DNA from: a virus
Virus record (IMG/VR): IMGVR_UViG_3300045454_000108
Coordinates: 1 to 35,755 of that record
Strand: one strand, 5' to 3'
Length of the DNA: 35,755 nucleotides
Of this stretch, positions 14,853-22,337 are shown piece by piece. A program made the position numbers and the translations under genes. A model generated the notes under the pieces. It worked only from the letters and a program-made list of their open reading frames with translations, ran no database searches and was not told the origin of the DNA. Within the stretch, counting starts at the first letter, position 1. Each line of letters starts with the position of its first letter.

Positions 14853-16108
14853 GGTCGTGGCTCCGATGGGGCATTCGCTCCGGTGGGCGGCAGGGCGCCG
14901 GCCCCGATACCGGCCTGCGTGATGGGGACATTCTGCATCTGCATGCGGGGGACATCGCCGCCTTCGACGGGCGGCAAGTTTTCAAGGGCGCGGACCTCGT
15001 TGATGGTCATCACGCCATTGCTGAGCATCTGCTGGTAGAAGGAGGCGCGCGCGCCGCTGTCGCCGCGCAGCAGACCTTCGAGGTTGAATTCAATGGCGAG
15101 GCCGGCCTGACGGTCGGCCGGCGACAGGAGTTGCTTCGCCAGTGCCTGTTCGATGCGCTTCAAACGCCGACGCAGCGTGAACTTCTGGAACCCGAGCGTC
15201 TGCTGTTCGAGCCCGGTGCCCCAACTGGTGGTCTTTTCGGTGTGACCGACCATGAACGGCGGCACGCCGAAGAAGCGGCAGACCTCCTCAACCGAGAAGG
15301 CCCGGCTTTGAAGCATCTGCGCATCTTCCGGGCTGATCGAGAGCTGGACCCAGTCCATGCCCCGGTCGAGCAGCATCGGCCGCCCGGCGTTGATTGCCCC
15401 GGCAAACTTCTCCTGCAGCAATTCCTCGGCCTGTTTGCGCTGGTCGAGGGTCAGGCTGTCGGCGGTTTTCAAGAGCCCGGACGGCCGCACCCCATTACGG
15501 AAGGTATCACCCGATGCCCGTTCGATCGCCTGCGCCAATCCGAAAGTCTGACGGCCGAAGCTGAGGGTCGAAAGACCGCCCAGCGGATTGCCGCCAAAGC
15601 CCCGGATGTGGAGCATGTTGTCCTGGCTGACGACACTGCGAATGCCGCCATCCGACCACTCATATTCTAGGCTGCCGTCGCGTAGACGGCGCACCGTCAT
15701 CAGCTCAGGCGCGATAGGCACGCTCAGTGCGACCACTCGGCCATTACTGCCCCGGATGATCTCGGCATAGGCGTTGCCGTTCAGCTCCAGGCACGCGCAG
15801 ATGAACTCCCAGAAGTCGACCGCAGTTTGGTCGGCGTTCGGGCTGTCGTGCAGAATCCGGTAAAGTGGGTGGTCGGTTGCGACAGTCCTGGCTCCACCTC
15901 GGGTCCGGTAGACCATGAGCGGGAGCGAGGCGATCGTGCCGGCCAGCAGGTTGACGCAGGCCCAAGCTGAAGCGAGCCCCAGCACGGAGCTGGTCGAAAC
16001 CAGTTCACCGGTCGTGGTCGTGCGGCCACCAGCGGACTGCACCAGCCGGGGGTCAGTGAGGCCGATCGAGCGCGCGAGGTAGCTAATCGCCTTTTGAAAA
16101 AGGTTCAT
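14849..16108 (-). CDS. Portal protein, HK97 family
   Basis: A 419-aa protein starting at ATG 16108, which overlaps the TerL stop (ATGA) behind a GAAGAG Shine-Dalgarno. A TTG at 16126 is possible but less likely. Family motifs are VLGLASAWACVNLLAGTIAS, PLMVYRTRGG, PLYRILHDSPNADQTAVDFW and ELNGNAYAEIIRG at residues about 40-130; the stem region GVRPSGLLKTADSLT and the C-terminal segment IRDLNG-like LLSNGVMTINEVRALENLPPV are also recognisable. It forms the 12-fold vertex through which DNA is pumped. Confidence 0.94.
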   Translation of the reverse strand: MNLFQKAISYLARSIGLTDPRLVQSAGGRTTTTGELVSTSSVLGLASAWACVNLLAGTIASLPLMVYRTRGGARTVATDHPLYRILHDSPNADQTAVDFWEFICACLELNGNAYAEIIRGSNGRVVALSVPIAPELMTVRRLRDGSLEYEWSDGGIRSVVSQDNMLHIRGFGGNPLGGLSTLSFGRQTFGLAQAIERASGDTFRNGVRPSGLLKTADSLTLDQRKQAEELLQEKFAGAINAGRPMLLDRGMDWVQLSISPEDAQMLQSRAFSVEEVCRFFGVPPFMVGHTEKTTSWGTGLEQQTLGFQKFTLRRRLKRIEQALAKQLLSPADRQAGLAIEFNLEGLLRGDSGARASFYQQMLSNGVMTINEVRALENLPPVEGGDVPRMQMQNVPITQAGIGAGALPPTGANAPSEPRP

Positions 16109-17892
16109 GCGAGGCTCTTCAGCCAATCATCAATGGAACCGAAGGTGTCGCCTGCCATCGCTGCCCCCACTGCCATGCACAGCGCGACGGCTGCATCGAT
16201 CTTGTTGATGGCCCGCTGCTTGGAGAGCCACTTGTTGTCCCAGCGGTCGGTCTCGGTGACCGCCGACATCATTGCCGAGATGAGGACCGGATTGTGTTTG
16301 AGCCGGATGCGGCCCTCGAGGATCAGTTCTTCCAGGTGCCGAAGCGAGCCCGGCATCCACAGACCTTCCACAGATCCATCCACAGGTCGCGCACGCTTGG
16401 TGCCGCCCTGCGGGTGTTCGACAAAGGTAAGGTCGAGCCCGAGTTCGGCGACCTCCTCCTCGAACCGCCGGAAGGCGTAACGGTCATAGGCGACTGCCTC
16501 GACCCGGTAGTCCGATGCCATCTCGGCGAGCGCCTGCGCCACATGGCGAAAGCTGATGTTCTCGCCCGCCGGCGCATTCAGAAATCCGTCTGCGACCCAC
16601 AGGTCGTAGGGCTGCTTGTCGCGCAGCACGCGGGCGCTCAGCGTGTCGCCCGGCGTCCAGACCTCGACCCATGCGTCAAAGCAGGGTTTACCGTCCTTCT
16701 CGCCATTGCGTTGAACCGCAGCCAGCGCGGTCAAATCCCTATTCTGGCTGAGGTCGAGCCCGAGCCAGACTGCCCCCCCAGCCTTGGGTTCAAACTCCGC
16801 CAGGAGAGGCTCGAGCGTTGAGCGCGCCATCCAAGCGGTTTCGGCATCCGTCCACACACAGAAGTGGAGCCGCAGTATCCCGTTCAATTGCCCCGGAATG
16901 GCTTTGGCCTGCGCCACGACTTCCGAGAGATATTGCTCGGTGATCGTAACGCCCAACAATGGGTTTGCCTTGATCCAGCAACTGGGGTCGCTCAGCGGAT
17001 CGTCGCCTTCATCGAGCGCGCAGACATAGCTGAACGTGGTGTCGTCGATGACCTGACCCAGAAAGGTCGGGTCGGTCACGGCATCGGGATTACCGGCCGC
17101 CACCCGGATCGCGTGTTCGTGTTCCTCCCATGCGACCGAATTGCGGTCCGAGCCCGAGTTGGTGATCATGAACAGCAGCGGGTCGCGGCGGAATTTGAAG
17201 CCGCGCTCCAGCATCTCGATGATCGAGCGATCCGGAAGCTCGTGGACCTCGTCCGCCAGCACGAAATACGGTCGGGGGCCGGACCCAGTCTTGCCGGTAT
17301 CGCGCGACACCGGGCGAAAGAAACTGCCCGAGGACAGATGCGCGATGTTGAATTCGCGCCCAGGTCCGCCCGAAAACTCCAGTCGCCGTGCCAGCGCCGG
17401 TGATTGCCGGACCATCCGCACCGCATCGCGGAACAGAATGTTGGCCTGCTCCTTCTTGGCCGCAGCCGCATAGATCTGGGCGCCAGCTTCCTTGCAGGCT
17501 GTCATCCCGTAGATGCCGATACCACCCGCGACCGGCGATTTGCCGTTGCCCTTGCCCTGCTCGATATAGGCGCGGCGGAACCGCCGCCGTCCGTCTTTGC
17601 GCTTCCAGCCGAACAGCGAGCCGACAATGAAGGCCTGGCTGGGCTGGAGCTCGAAGGGCTCGCCCTCGAACTGGCCTTCGGAAAGCTTCAACACCTCCTC
17701 GAAGAAGGCGAAGGCGTGGTTTGCCGCATCCTGGTCGAACCAGACCCCGTCCTTGCGCTTCAGATCCGCAATGTGCCGTTTGCAGGCATTGCGGACATGC
17801 GGTCCGGCCACGATCTCGCCCGCGACCACCGCAGTCGCATAAGCTAACGTCCGGTCAGGTGAAGAAGCGGTCGGCGGGGTCCGCGCCTTCAT
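16105..17892 (-). CDS. terL: Terminase large subunit
   Basis: A 595-aa packaging motor of the Terminase_1 type. With start at ATG 17892, the ATPase has a Walker A-like motif EQGKGNGKSP at residues about 111-120 and a Walker B YFVLADEVHEL at about 209-219. The C-terminal RNase H-like nuclease shows GLDLSQNRDLTALA and a late Asp in INKIDAAVALCMA. It pumps DNA into the prohead and cuts the concatemer. The frame stays open to 17925, so an earlier start cannot be excluded; either choice overlaps the TerS gene (38 bp for the chosen start). The initiation region lacks a strong Shine-Dalgarno, suggesting coupling to TerS. Confidence 0.93.
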   Translation of the reverse strand: MKARTPPTASSPDRTLAYATAVVAGEIVAGPHVRNACKRHIADLKRKDGVWFDQDAANHAFAFFEEVLKLSEGQFEGEPFELQPSQAFIVGSLFGWKRKDGRRRFRRAYIEQGKGNGKSPVAGGIGIYGMTACKEAGAQIYAAAAKKEQANILFRDAVRMVRQSPALARRLEFSGGPGREFNIAHLSSGSFFRPVSRDTGKTGSGPRPYFVLADEVHELPDRSIIEMLERGFKFRRDPLLFMITNSGSDRNSVAWEEHEHAIRVAAGNPDAVTDPTFLGQVIDDTTFSYVCALDEGDDPLSDPSCWIKANPLLGVTITEQYLSEVVAQAKAIPGQLNGILRLHFCVWTDAETAWMARSTLEPLLAEFEPKAGGAVWLGLDLSQNRDLTALAAVQRNGEKDGKPCFDAWVEVWTPGDTLSARVLRDKQPYDLWVADGFLNAPAGENISFRHVAQALAEMASDYRVEAVAYDRYAFRRFEEEVAELGLDLTFVEHPQGGTKRARPVDGSVEGLWMPGSLRHLEELILEGRIRLKHNPVLISAMMSAVTETDRWDNKWLSKQRAINKIDAAVALCMAVGAAMAGDTFGSIDDWLKSLA

Positions 17893-18337
17893 CTGGCGGC
17901 TGGGCCGCGATCCTGCTCCTGGCACTCGGCGTCATCCCGAATTCTGCGGCGTAACGCATCATGTCCGCCGCCGCCTTGTTGGCGGTGCCCACCAGCGGGT
18001 TCTGGATCGCGTTGCCGTTCGATGTCTTGATCATGAGGCCGCCAGTCAGCTGGTCCTTCTCGGCCATCTTCGCGATCGCGCGTTCGGCCTGGACCCAGCG
18101 GCCATAGGCCATGGCGTAAGCGGCGAGCGCTGCCCGATCGATCTCGGAGAGGATCCCGAGGTTGTAGAGCTCGGTCGCCACCCGGTTCCATTCCTCAACC
18201 GCGTCTGTATTGAGATGGGCTGGCGGTGCCGGGATGGCTGCTTTGGCCTTTGCCTCCTTGCGGTTGACCTGCCGTTTGCCGGGGTTGGAGGTCACAAGCT
18301 TCAGCTGCGTGGGCTTCGGCTTTCTGCCGGTAATCAT
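17855..18337 (-). CDS. terS: P27-family terminase small subunit
   Basis: A 160-aa protein with P27-family features: a basic N-terminus (MITGRKPKPTQLKLVTSNPGKR), the motif PAHLNTDAVEEWNRVATELYNLG, then LSEIDRAALAAYAMAYGRW and a helical C-terminal half with NPLVGTANKAAADMMRYAAEFGMTPSAR. It recognises the packaging site and recruits TerL. The start overlaps the methyltransferase stop by 4 bp (ATGA), linking the methylase to the packaging operon. Confidence 0.93.
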   Translation of the reverse strand: MITGRKPKPTQLKLVTSNPGKRQVNRKEAKAKAAIPAPPAHLNTDAVEEWNRVATELYNLGILSEIDRAALAAYAMAYGRWVQAERAIAKMAEKDQLTGGLMIKTSNGNAIQNPLVGTANKAAADMMRYAAEFGMTPSARSRIAAQPPDEGADPADRFFT

Positions 18338-19587
18338 GCAGCCTCAGCTATTCTCCCGCCTGCAATCTCGTCAAAGGTCCGGCCGTCACCCTCGAGGGTC
18401 GCAGCTTTGCCCGTAAAATCCTGCCAGCGCTTCACGGCAACATCGATGTAAGCGGGATTCAGCTCGATGGCGTGGACAACGCGGCCGGTCATCTCACCAG
18501 CAATGATGGTAGTGCCCGAACCAGAAAACGGCTCATAGACTGCTTGTCCCGGGCTGGAATTATTCTCGATCGGGCGCTTCATGCACTCGACTGGCTTTTG
18601 CGTTCCGTGACCCGTCTCGTTCTTCTTGGGCTTGGCGATATGCCAGACGGTGGTCTGCTTGCGGTCACCGGCCCAGTGACCCTTCGCGCCCTTCTTCACA
18701 GCGTACCAGCAGGGCTCATGCTCCCAGTGATAATCGCCGCGCGAGAGCACGAGCTGGCCCTTGTCCCAGATGATCTGGGAGCGGAGCATAAGATCGCAGG
18801 CAGCAAGACTGTCGCCGACAACGCCAGCGTAGAGCCCGGCGTGCCAGACATAGGCAACGTCGCCCGGGAACAACGCCCAGGCCTCGCGCCAATCGGCCTT
18901 GTCGTCGTTCAGGACCTTTCCTTTGGCAGTCCCGGAGGCGGCAACGCCGGCCTTTTCCCGCCACGCTGGATCGTACTCGACGCCGTAAGGCGGATCGGTG
19001 ACCATCAGGTGGGGCGAGACGCCGTTCAGGGCCTTGGCCACGGTGTCAGCATCAGTGCTGTCGCCGCAGACCAACCGGTGCTTGCCCAGCAGCCAGACAT
19101 CACCCGGCCTGGCGACTGGATCGATGGGCGCCTCTGGAATCTCGTCCGGGTCGGTGTTGCCCTCGGTCTTCTCGGCGAGCAGCTTTGAAAGCTCATCATC
19201 CGAGAACCCGGTCAGCAGCAGATCGAAGTCGAAGCCTTGCAGATCGCCGAGTTCGACCGCGAGCAGTTCAAGGTCCCAGCCGGCGTTGAGGGCCAGCTTA
19301 TTGTCGGCGATGACATAGGCCTTCTTTTGGGCCTCGCTCCAGCCCTTGGCGACCATGGTCGGGATATGGGTCAGGCCCAGCTTGCGTGCAGCCGCCAAAC
19401 GTCCGTGCCCCGCGAGAAGTCCACCGTCCTCATCAACGAGGATCGGGTTGGTCCAGCCCCACTCGCGGATCGAGGCTGCGATCTGCGCGACCTGTTCGTC
19501 CGAGTGCGTGCGGGAGTTGCGCGCATAGGGCGTGATCTTCTCTATCGGCCAGAGCTCGCTGCTCTGGGCCGGCCAGTTCTGATCCAT
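18334..19587 (-). CDS. ParB-domain DNA methyltransferase (N4/N6 type)
   Basis: A 417-aa two-domain protein. Residues about 12-110 are a ParB/sulfiredoxin-type domain (KITPYARNSRTHSDEQV, GLLAGHGRLAAARKLG). The methyltransferase follows with the DPPY catalytic motif at 198-201 (VTDPPYGVEYD) and the AdoMet motif YEPFSGSGTTI at 351-361. Motif IV precedes motif I, as in beta-class amino-methyltransferases. It probably methylates phage DNA to evade host restriction. The target site cannot be read from sequence. Such fusions are common beside TerS in alphaproteobacterial prophages. No cognate nuclease is nearby. Confidence 0.93.
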   Translation of the reverse strand: MDQNWPAQSSELWPIEKITPYARNSRTHSDEQVAQIAASIREWGWTNPILVDEDGGLLAGHGRLAAARKLGLTHIPTMVAKGWSEAQKKAYVIADNKLALNAGWDLELLAVELGDLQGFDFDLLLTGFSDDELSKLLAEKTEGNTDPDEIPEAPIDPVARPGDVWLLGKHRLVCGDSTDADTVAKALNGVSPHLMVTDPPYGVEYDPAWREKAGVAASGTAKGKVLNDDKADWREAWALFPGDVAYVWHAGLYAGVVGDSLAACDLMLRSQIIWDKGQLVLSRGDYHWEHEPCWYAVKKGAKGHWAGDRKQTTVWHIAKPKKNETGHGTQKPVECMKRPIENNSSPGQAVYEPFSGSGTTIIAGEMTGRVVHAIELNPAYIDVAVKRWQDFTGKAATLEGDGRTFDEIAGGRIAEAA

Positions 19588-19679
19588 AGATGTCCTTGAA
19601 ACGGGTTCGGCCGCAGGAGTCCGGAAGGGCTTGCGGCACTTGTTTGCAATGTCGGTAAGCCGCTATGGCGCTGGAGGTG

Positions 19680-19756
19680 GGGCCTGTAGCTCAGTTGGTT
19701 AGAGCTGGCCGCTCATAACGGCTAGGTCGCGGGTTCAAGTCCTGCCGGGCCCACCA
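19680..19756 (+). tRNA. tRNA with CAU anticodon (Ile2 or elongator Met)
   Basis: A full cloverleaf is visible: a 7-bp acceptor stem (GGGCCTG / CGGGCCC with one G-U), D arm GCTC / GAGC at 19689-19705, anticodon stem 19707-19723 with loop CTCATAA and anticodon CAT at 19714-19716, T arm with TTCAAGT at 19734-19740, discriminator A and encoded CCA. The acceptor and T-arm style look more like tRNA-Ile2 (lysidine-modified, reads AUA) than elongator Met, but this is not certain. It lies on the plus strand, opposite to the flanking phage genes. Confidence 0.9.
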
Positions 19757-19757
19757 A

Positions 19758-19982
19758 TCAAATAAGTTCGAGCTCGCTCAGCACCTTCGCTGCGTCGAGC
19801 AACTGGTCGGTCTGGACCGTGATCTCGATCGTCATGCTGTCTGCGGTCGCGCTGGCGTAAACGCCGCCCTCGTAGAGTTCCTGTTCAATCGTCTCGATCA
19901 CCGCGATGATCCGGCTGCGGTCGAAGTTCTCGGGCAGCGTGCGGATCGCAAGGCGGATAGTGCTGGTGATGCCCGCGCTCAT
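19758..19982 (-). CDS. Small hypothetical protein
   Basis: A 74-aa acidic protein with an alpha/beta pattern (SRIIAVIETIEQELYEGGVY, then SMTIEITVQTDQLLDAAKVL). No TM segment or known motif. Its stop codon lies two bases from the 3' end of the oppositely oriented tRNA. The start overlaps the next gene's stop (ATGA), so the two are co-translated. Function unknown. Confidence 0.72.
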   Translation of the reverse strand: MSAGITSTIRLAIRTLPENFDRSRIIAVIETIEQELYEGGVYASATADSMTIEITVQTDQLLDAAKVLSELELI

Positions 19983-20341
19983 TCTGCGTCTGCCATGATC
20001 TCGTAAAGGCCGACAAAGCCGGTCAGGTAAGGCAGGCCCTTTGGAATGCCATGTTCCCGCGCAGTGTTGCGGTCGATCTTCCAGCCCATCCAGCGGGTGA
20101 TGGCGGCGTCGATGGCCCTTTCAAGGCCAAGCCCGGTGTGCATGCCGTTGTGCACATCGTCGGCGAAGTGTCGACCGTGGCGGCTGTCGAGGAAATCCCG
20201 CACCCCTTCCGCGCTGCCCACCGTGACCTTGGTAATCGCCGGGAAGGCAATGGCCCAGGCTGCATCGGCATCGGCGAAGGCGCTGCTGGTGCCGAAGAAG
20301 CCCCAGGCTTCGTTGGCAGTTGGCAGGGTCGAGTTGGTCAT
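19979..20341 (-). CDS. Conserved hypothetical protein of alphaproteobacterial mobile elements
   Basis: A 120-aa protein starting MTNSTLPTANEAWGFFGT at ATG 20341, chosen because a GGAG lies 8 nt upstream; an ATG at 20347 is only 2 nt from it. The family-like core has WAIAFPAITKVT, then VRDFLDSRHGRHFADDVHNG, LERAIDAAITRWMGWKI and GIPKGLPYLTGF. I associate this kind of protein with plasmids and prophages of alphaproteobacteria, but no function is known to me. It precedes the 74-aa gene with ATGA coupling. Confidence 0.8.
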   Translation of the reverse strand: MTNSTLPTANEAWGFFGTSSAFADADAAWAIAFPAITKVTVGSAEGVRDFLDSRHGRHFADDVHNGMHTGLGLERAIDAAITRWMGWKIDRNTAREHGIPKGLPYLTGFVGLYEIMADAE

Positions 20342-20527
20342 CTGCATCGCTCCGTTTTCGTGAAGCGACTACCGCTCTTATCGCGGCGACTATCCAGTCA
20401 ATTCGATGGAAAACATCGACCCTATGGGATCTGACCCCCGGTCCGAGTTTCGCGGTTGCGTAAAGTTTGGGCCAAGCGCGGTGTCCCCCGCCGAGGGCCC
20501 AGACTTTCGAGCCGCCCCCCGGCCTGG
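20342..20527. other. Non-coding region with cos-site candidate
   Basis: About 186 bp without a convincing gene, between the HNH nuclease and the packaging-side genes. It contains a C6 run (G6 on the minus strand) at 20515-20520 and a 12-bp dyad with two mismatches, AAAGTTTGGGCC at 20462-20473 and GGCCCAGACTTT at 20496-20507. HNH nucleases beside TerS/TerL usually accompany cos cleavage, so this is the best cos candidate. The evidence is positional and structural only. Confidence 0.4.
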
Positions 20528-20854
20528 TCAGCCGATCGGCCACCCGTCGGGGCCCACGGCGACCGTCCTGCGTCGGCCGAATTGTTCGGCAGTCCGCTTG
20601 GCATGGCACTCGGCGCAAAGGCAGCGGATGTTACTGTCTTCGTCCGATCCGCCATGGGCCAGCGGCACGATGTGATCAGGTACGGTCGCCTCGCGGACAA
20701 TCCCGGCGGAGTAGCAATCGCGACAGAGGGGTTCTGCCTTTAATCGACGCAGGCGCTGTGCAACGCCTTGGCGTCCCCGAAGTCGTTCAGCCATTGCACA
20801 GCGCCTGCAACGAGAAACGCCCGGAAGCTGGTAAGCCCCGGGCGCAACTCGCAT
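20528..20854 (-). CDS. HNH endonuclease, packaging-associated
   Basis: An HNH nuclease of up to 108 aa. The zinc and active-site signature is clear: CRDCYSAGIVREATVPDHIVPLAHGG, then EDSNIRCLCAECHAKRT. In HK97-type phages such proteins assist terminase in cos cleavage. The start is uncertain. ATG 20854 (or GTG 20857) gives the longest form, including an extra CRRC motif, but lacks a Shine-Dalgarno. ATG 20794 (MAERLRGRQG) matches the usual family start but is embedded in a 15-bp inverted repeat. It is separated from the terminase genes by the methyltransferase, tRNA and two small genes. Confidence 0.87.
   Translation of the reverse strand: MRVAPGAYQLPGVSRCRRCAMAERLRGRQGVAQRLRRLKAEPLCRDCYSAGIVREATVPDHIVPLAHGGSDEDSNIRCLCAECHAKRTAEQFGRRRTVAVGPDGWPIG
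20749..20808. repeat. Perfect 15-bp inverted repeat over an HNH start codon
   Basis: GCAGGCGCTGTGCAA at 20749-20763 and its exact complement at 20794-20808 are separated by 30 bp. In the minus-strand mRNA the first arm covers the weak Shine-Dalgarno (AGGCG) and the A of the ATG at 20794, so folding would block that start. Confidence 0.7.
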
Positions 20855-20872
20855 CACTACATTTCGGAAACA

Positions 20873-20899
20873 ACTATAGCAGATCTATGCTCCCGTCAA
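20873..20899 (-). promoter_or_regulatory. Possible promoter for the HNH gene
   Basis: On the minus strand TTGACG (20899-20894) and TATAGT (20878-20873) are good -35 and -10 matches, though the 15-nt spacer is short. The site sits in an AT-rich tract at the 3' end of the 224-aa gene and would produce a short leader before ATG 20854. Confidence 0.3.
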
Positions 20900-21548
20900 T
20901 GCTGAATTGTATTTTTATCGTTGAATCACAGTTTGTTATATCAATCGCTAGGGCGGACGATACTGGAAGCGAACTGTCCCTATTGATACCGAACAGGGTT
21001 ACCAGTGCTTCGAGCCCGTGCGCCAGATTACGCAGGTCCGCATCTCCCCAGCCTGCGGCATCCACCTCGTAGCAGACCACCGCGTGGACAAGCATGCTCG
21101 GTCGCCGACCGGTCGCGGCGATGGCATCGTGGTCAGCAGTCCGCAGCATCAGGATTGCCGCCGCTGCCCGCTTGCGGATCTTTTCAACGTAGTCCGGATC
21201 GTGCTCCGTGAGACTGCGACCGAAGATCCCTTCGTCGAGAAGCAGACCGCTGGCCGAATGCGGGTGGATGGGCGGCATCCCCATGACAGCCCGGTTGCGA
21301 GCCATCAGGTCACCATAGAGTTCGGCTGCCGCCAGTTGCTCTGCCGAGATCTTGCCGGCGAATGCCAGCCTCCCGATCGCCGACCCCAGGCGCTCGTCCT
21401 TCGCCTGCCTGGCGGTGACGCCATACTGACGCTGGCGGGCATCAAGCACGGTTGCTGTGACCTCCCGCATTGTCTCGGCTTTGCCCGGTTGCACCAGCTT
21501 GCCGCAGGGGTGGCGGCGGCCCGCCTTGCGCTTACGACCGCGTGCCAC
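20874..21548 (-). CDS. Hypothetical phage protein at the early-late boundary
   Basis: A 224-aa protein starting at GTG 21548, chosen because GGAG lies 7 nt upstream (an ORF extends to 21575). The N-terminus is strongly basic (VARGRKRKAGRRHPCGKL), as in a family of phage proteins of unknown function, and the rest is helical (LGSAIGRLAFAGKISAEQLAAAELYGDLMARNR). The final 30 residues are encoded by unusually AT-rich DNA. The basic N-terminus and position between replication and late genes would fit a DNA- or RNA-binding regulator such as an antiterminator, but this is inference only. It overlaps the DUF6378 gene by 17 bp. Confidence 0.8.
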   Translation of the reverse strand: MARGRKRKAGRRHPCGKLVQPGKAETMREVTATVLDARQRQYGVTARQAKDERLGSAIGRLAFAGKISAEQLAAAELYGDLMARNRAVMGMPPIHPHSASGLLLDEGIFGRSLTEHDPDYVEKIRKRAAAAILMLRTADHDAIAATGRRPSMLVHAVVCYEVDAAGWGDADLRNLAHGLEALVTLFGINRDSSLPVSSALAIDITNCDSTIKIQFSIDGSIDLL

Positions 21549-21801
21549 GGATGATCTCCGGGATGAGCGCCGCATAGCCGATCACATCGACGGGGCCGTC
21601 TACGTAGCTGGGGTCGTGCGCCAAGCGGGCCAGCTTCAGGTCGATCATGCACAGCGCCACCTGCTGGGCGGTGACAGGCGTGCCAAGGGTGATCGACCAG
21701 CGCCGGGCGATGGCCTCCATCTGGGTTTTGGGATCTCCGTAGGCGGCACCGCGATCTTCGAGCACCTGCGCTACGCGCTTCAGGAATCCAACCGCGCTCA
21801 C
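21532..21801 (-). CDS. DUF6378-domain protein
   Basis: An 89-aa helical protein with the DUF6378 pattern: LEDRGAAYGDPKTQMEAIAR, then WSITLGTPVTAQQVALCMI and DLKLARLAHDP, ending VDGPVDVIGYAALI. The charged YGDP motif and helical layout resemble small MazG-like proteins, but catalytic residues cannot be assigned, so a nucleotide-metabolic role is only a possibility. It overlaps the RuvC-like stop by 4 bp (ATGA). Confidence 0.83.
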   Translation of the reverse strand: MSAVGFLKRVAQVLEDRGAAYGDPKTQMEAIARRWSITLGTPVTAQQVALCMIDLKLARLAHDPSYVDGPVDVIGYAALIPEIIRGTRS

Positions 21802-22337
21802 CGGACACCTCCCCGGGTCTCGATGGCCCAGAGCAAGATCGCGATGGCGTCAGCCTCGTTGTCGTCGGCGGGCGCAAAGCCCTTGGCCTGAACGGCCGCG
21901 ATGACAGCCGCCTTGTCGGCATTGCCCTTGCCGGTGATGAACCGCTTGATCGTCCCAACGGGGACGCCCTGGTAAGCAACAAGATGCTCTTCGCACCACG
22001 CGGTCAGCATGCCCAGCAGGCCGCCATAGACATGGGCCGCATCGGTACCGGCATGCCGGCGGACCTCCTCGAAGTAGATCGCCTTGATCGGACCGGCATC
22101 GAGATCTAGCTGCTCGAGCCAGCGCCGGAAGCGCAGGTAGCGCATACCGCCGCCATCGTAGCGGGTGTGCTTCAGCGACACCGTCCCGGTGCTGATATGC
22201 CCGTCGGGCGATTGGAGCGCCCATCCGGCACTGGTGCCGAGATCAAGGGCAAGTATGGCTCCGCGGGTGATTGTGCCGGTAAGCTGGGCTTGGGAACCAT
22301 TCGGGCAGGCAACGGCCTGCAATTCAGGCAGGGTCAT
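21798..22337 (-). CDS. RuvC-like Holliday junction nuclease
   Basis: A 179-aa protein with the RuvC/RNase H-like acidic set: Asp32 in AILALDLGTSAGW, Glu90-91 in IKAIYFEEVRRH, and a C-terminal DDNEADAIAI (Asp158/159, Asp163). These form the metal site of junction resolvases that resolve branched DNA before packaging. The start at ATG 22337 has a strong Shine-Dalgarno (GAGGAGG). It is the first gene after the AT-rich intergenic island and heads the leftward segment with DUF6378 and the 224-aa gene. Confidence 0.88.
   Translation of the reverse strand: MTLPELQAVACPNGSQAQLTGTITRGAILALDLGTSAGWALQSPDGHISTGTVSLKHTRYDGGGMRYLRFRRWLEQLDLDAGPIKAIYFEEVRRHAGTDAAHVYGGLLGMLTAWCEEHLVAYQGVPVGTIKRFITGKGNADKAAVIAAVQAKGFAPADDNEADAIAILLWAIETRGGVR

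Noticed and set aside
20528-20854. HNH protein as a homing endonuclease in an intron
   Set aside because: No intron boundaries or split gene; location and motifs fit the packaging HNH family.
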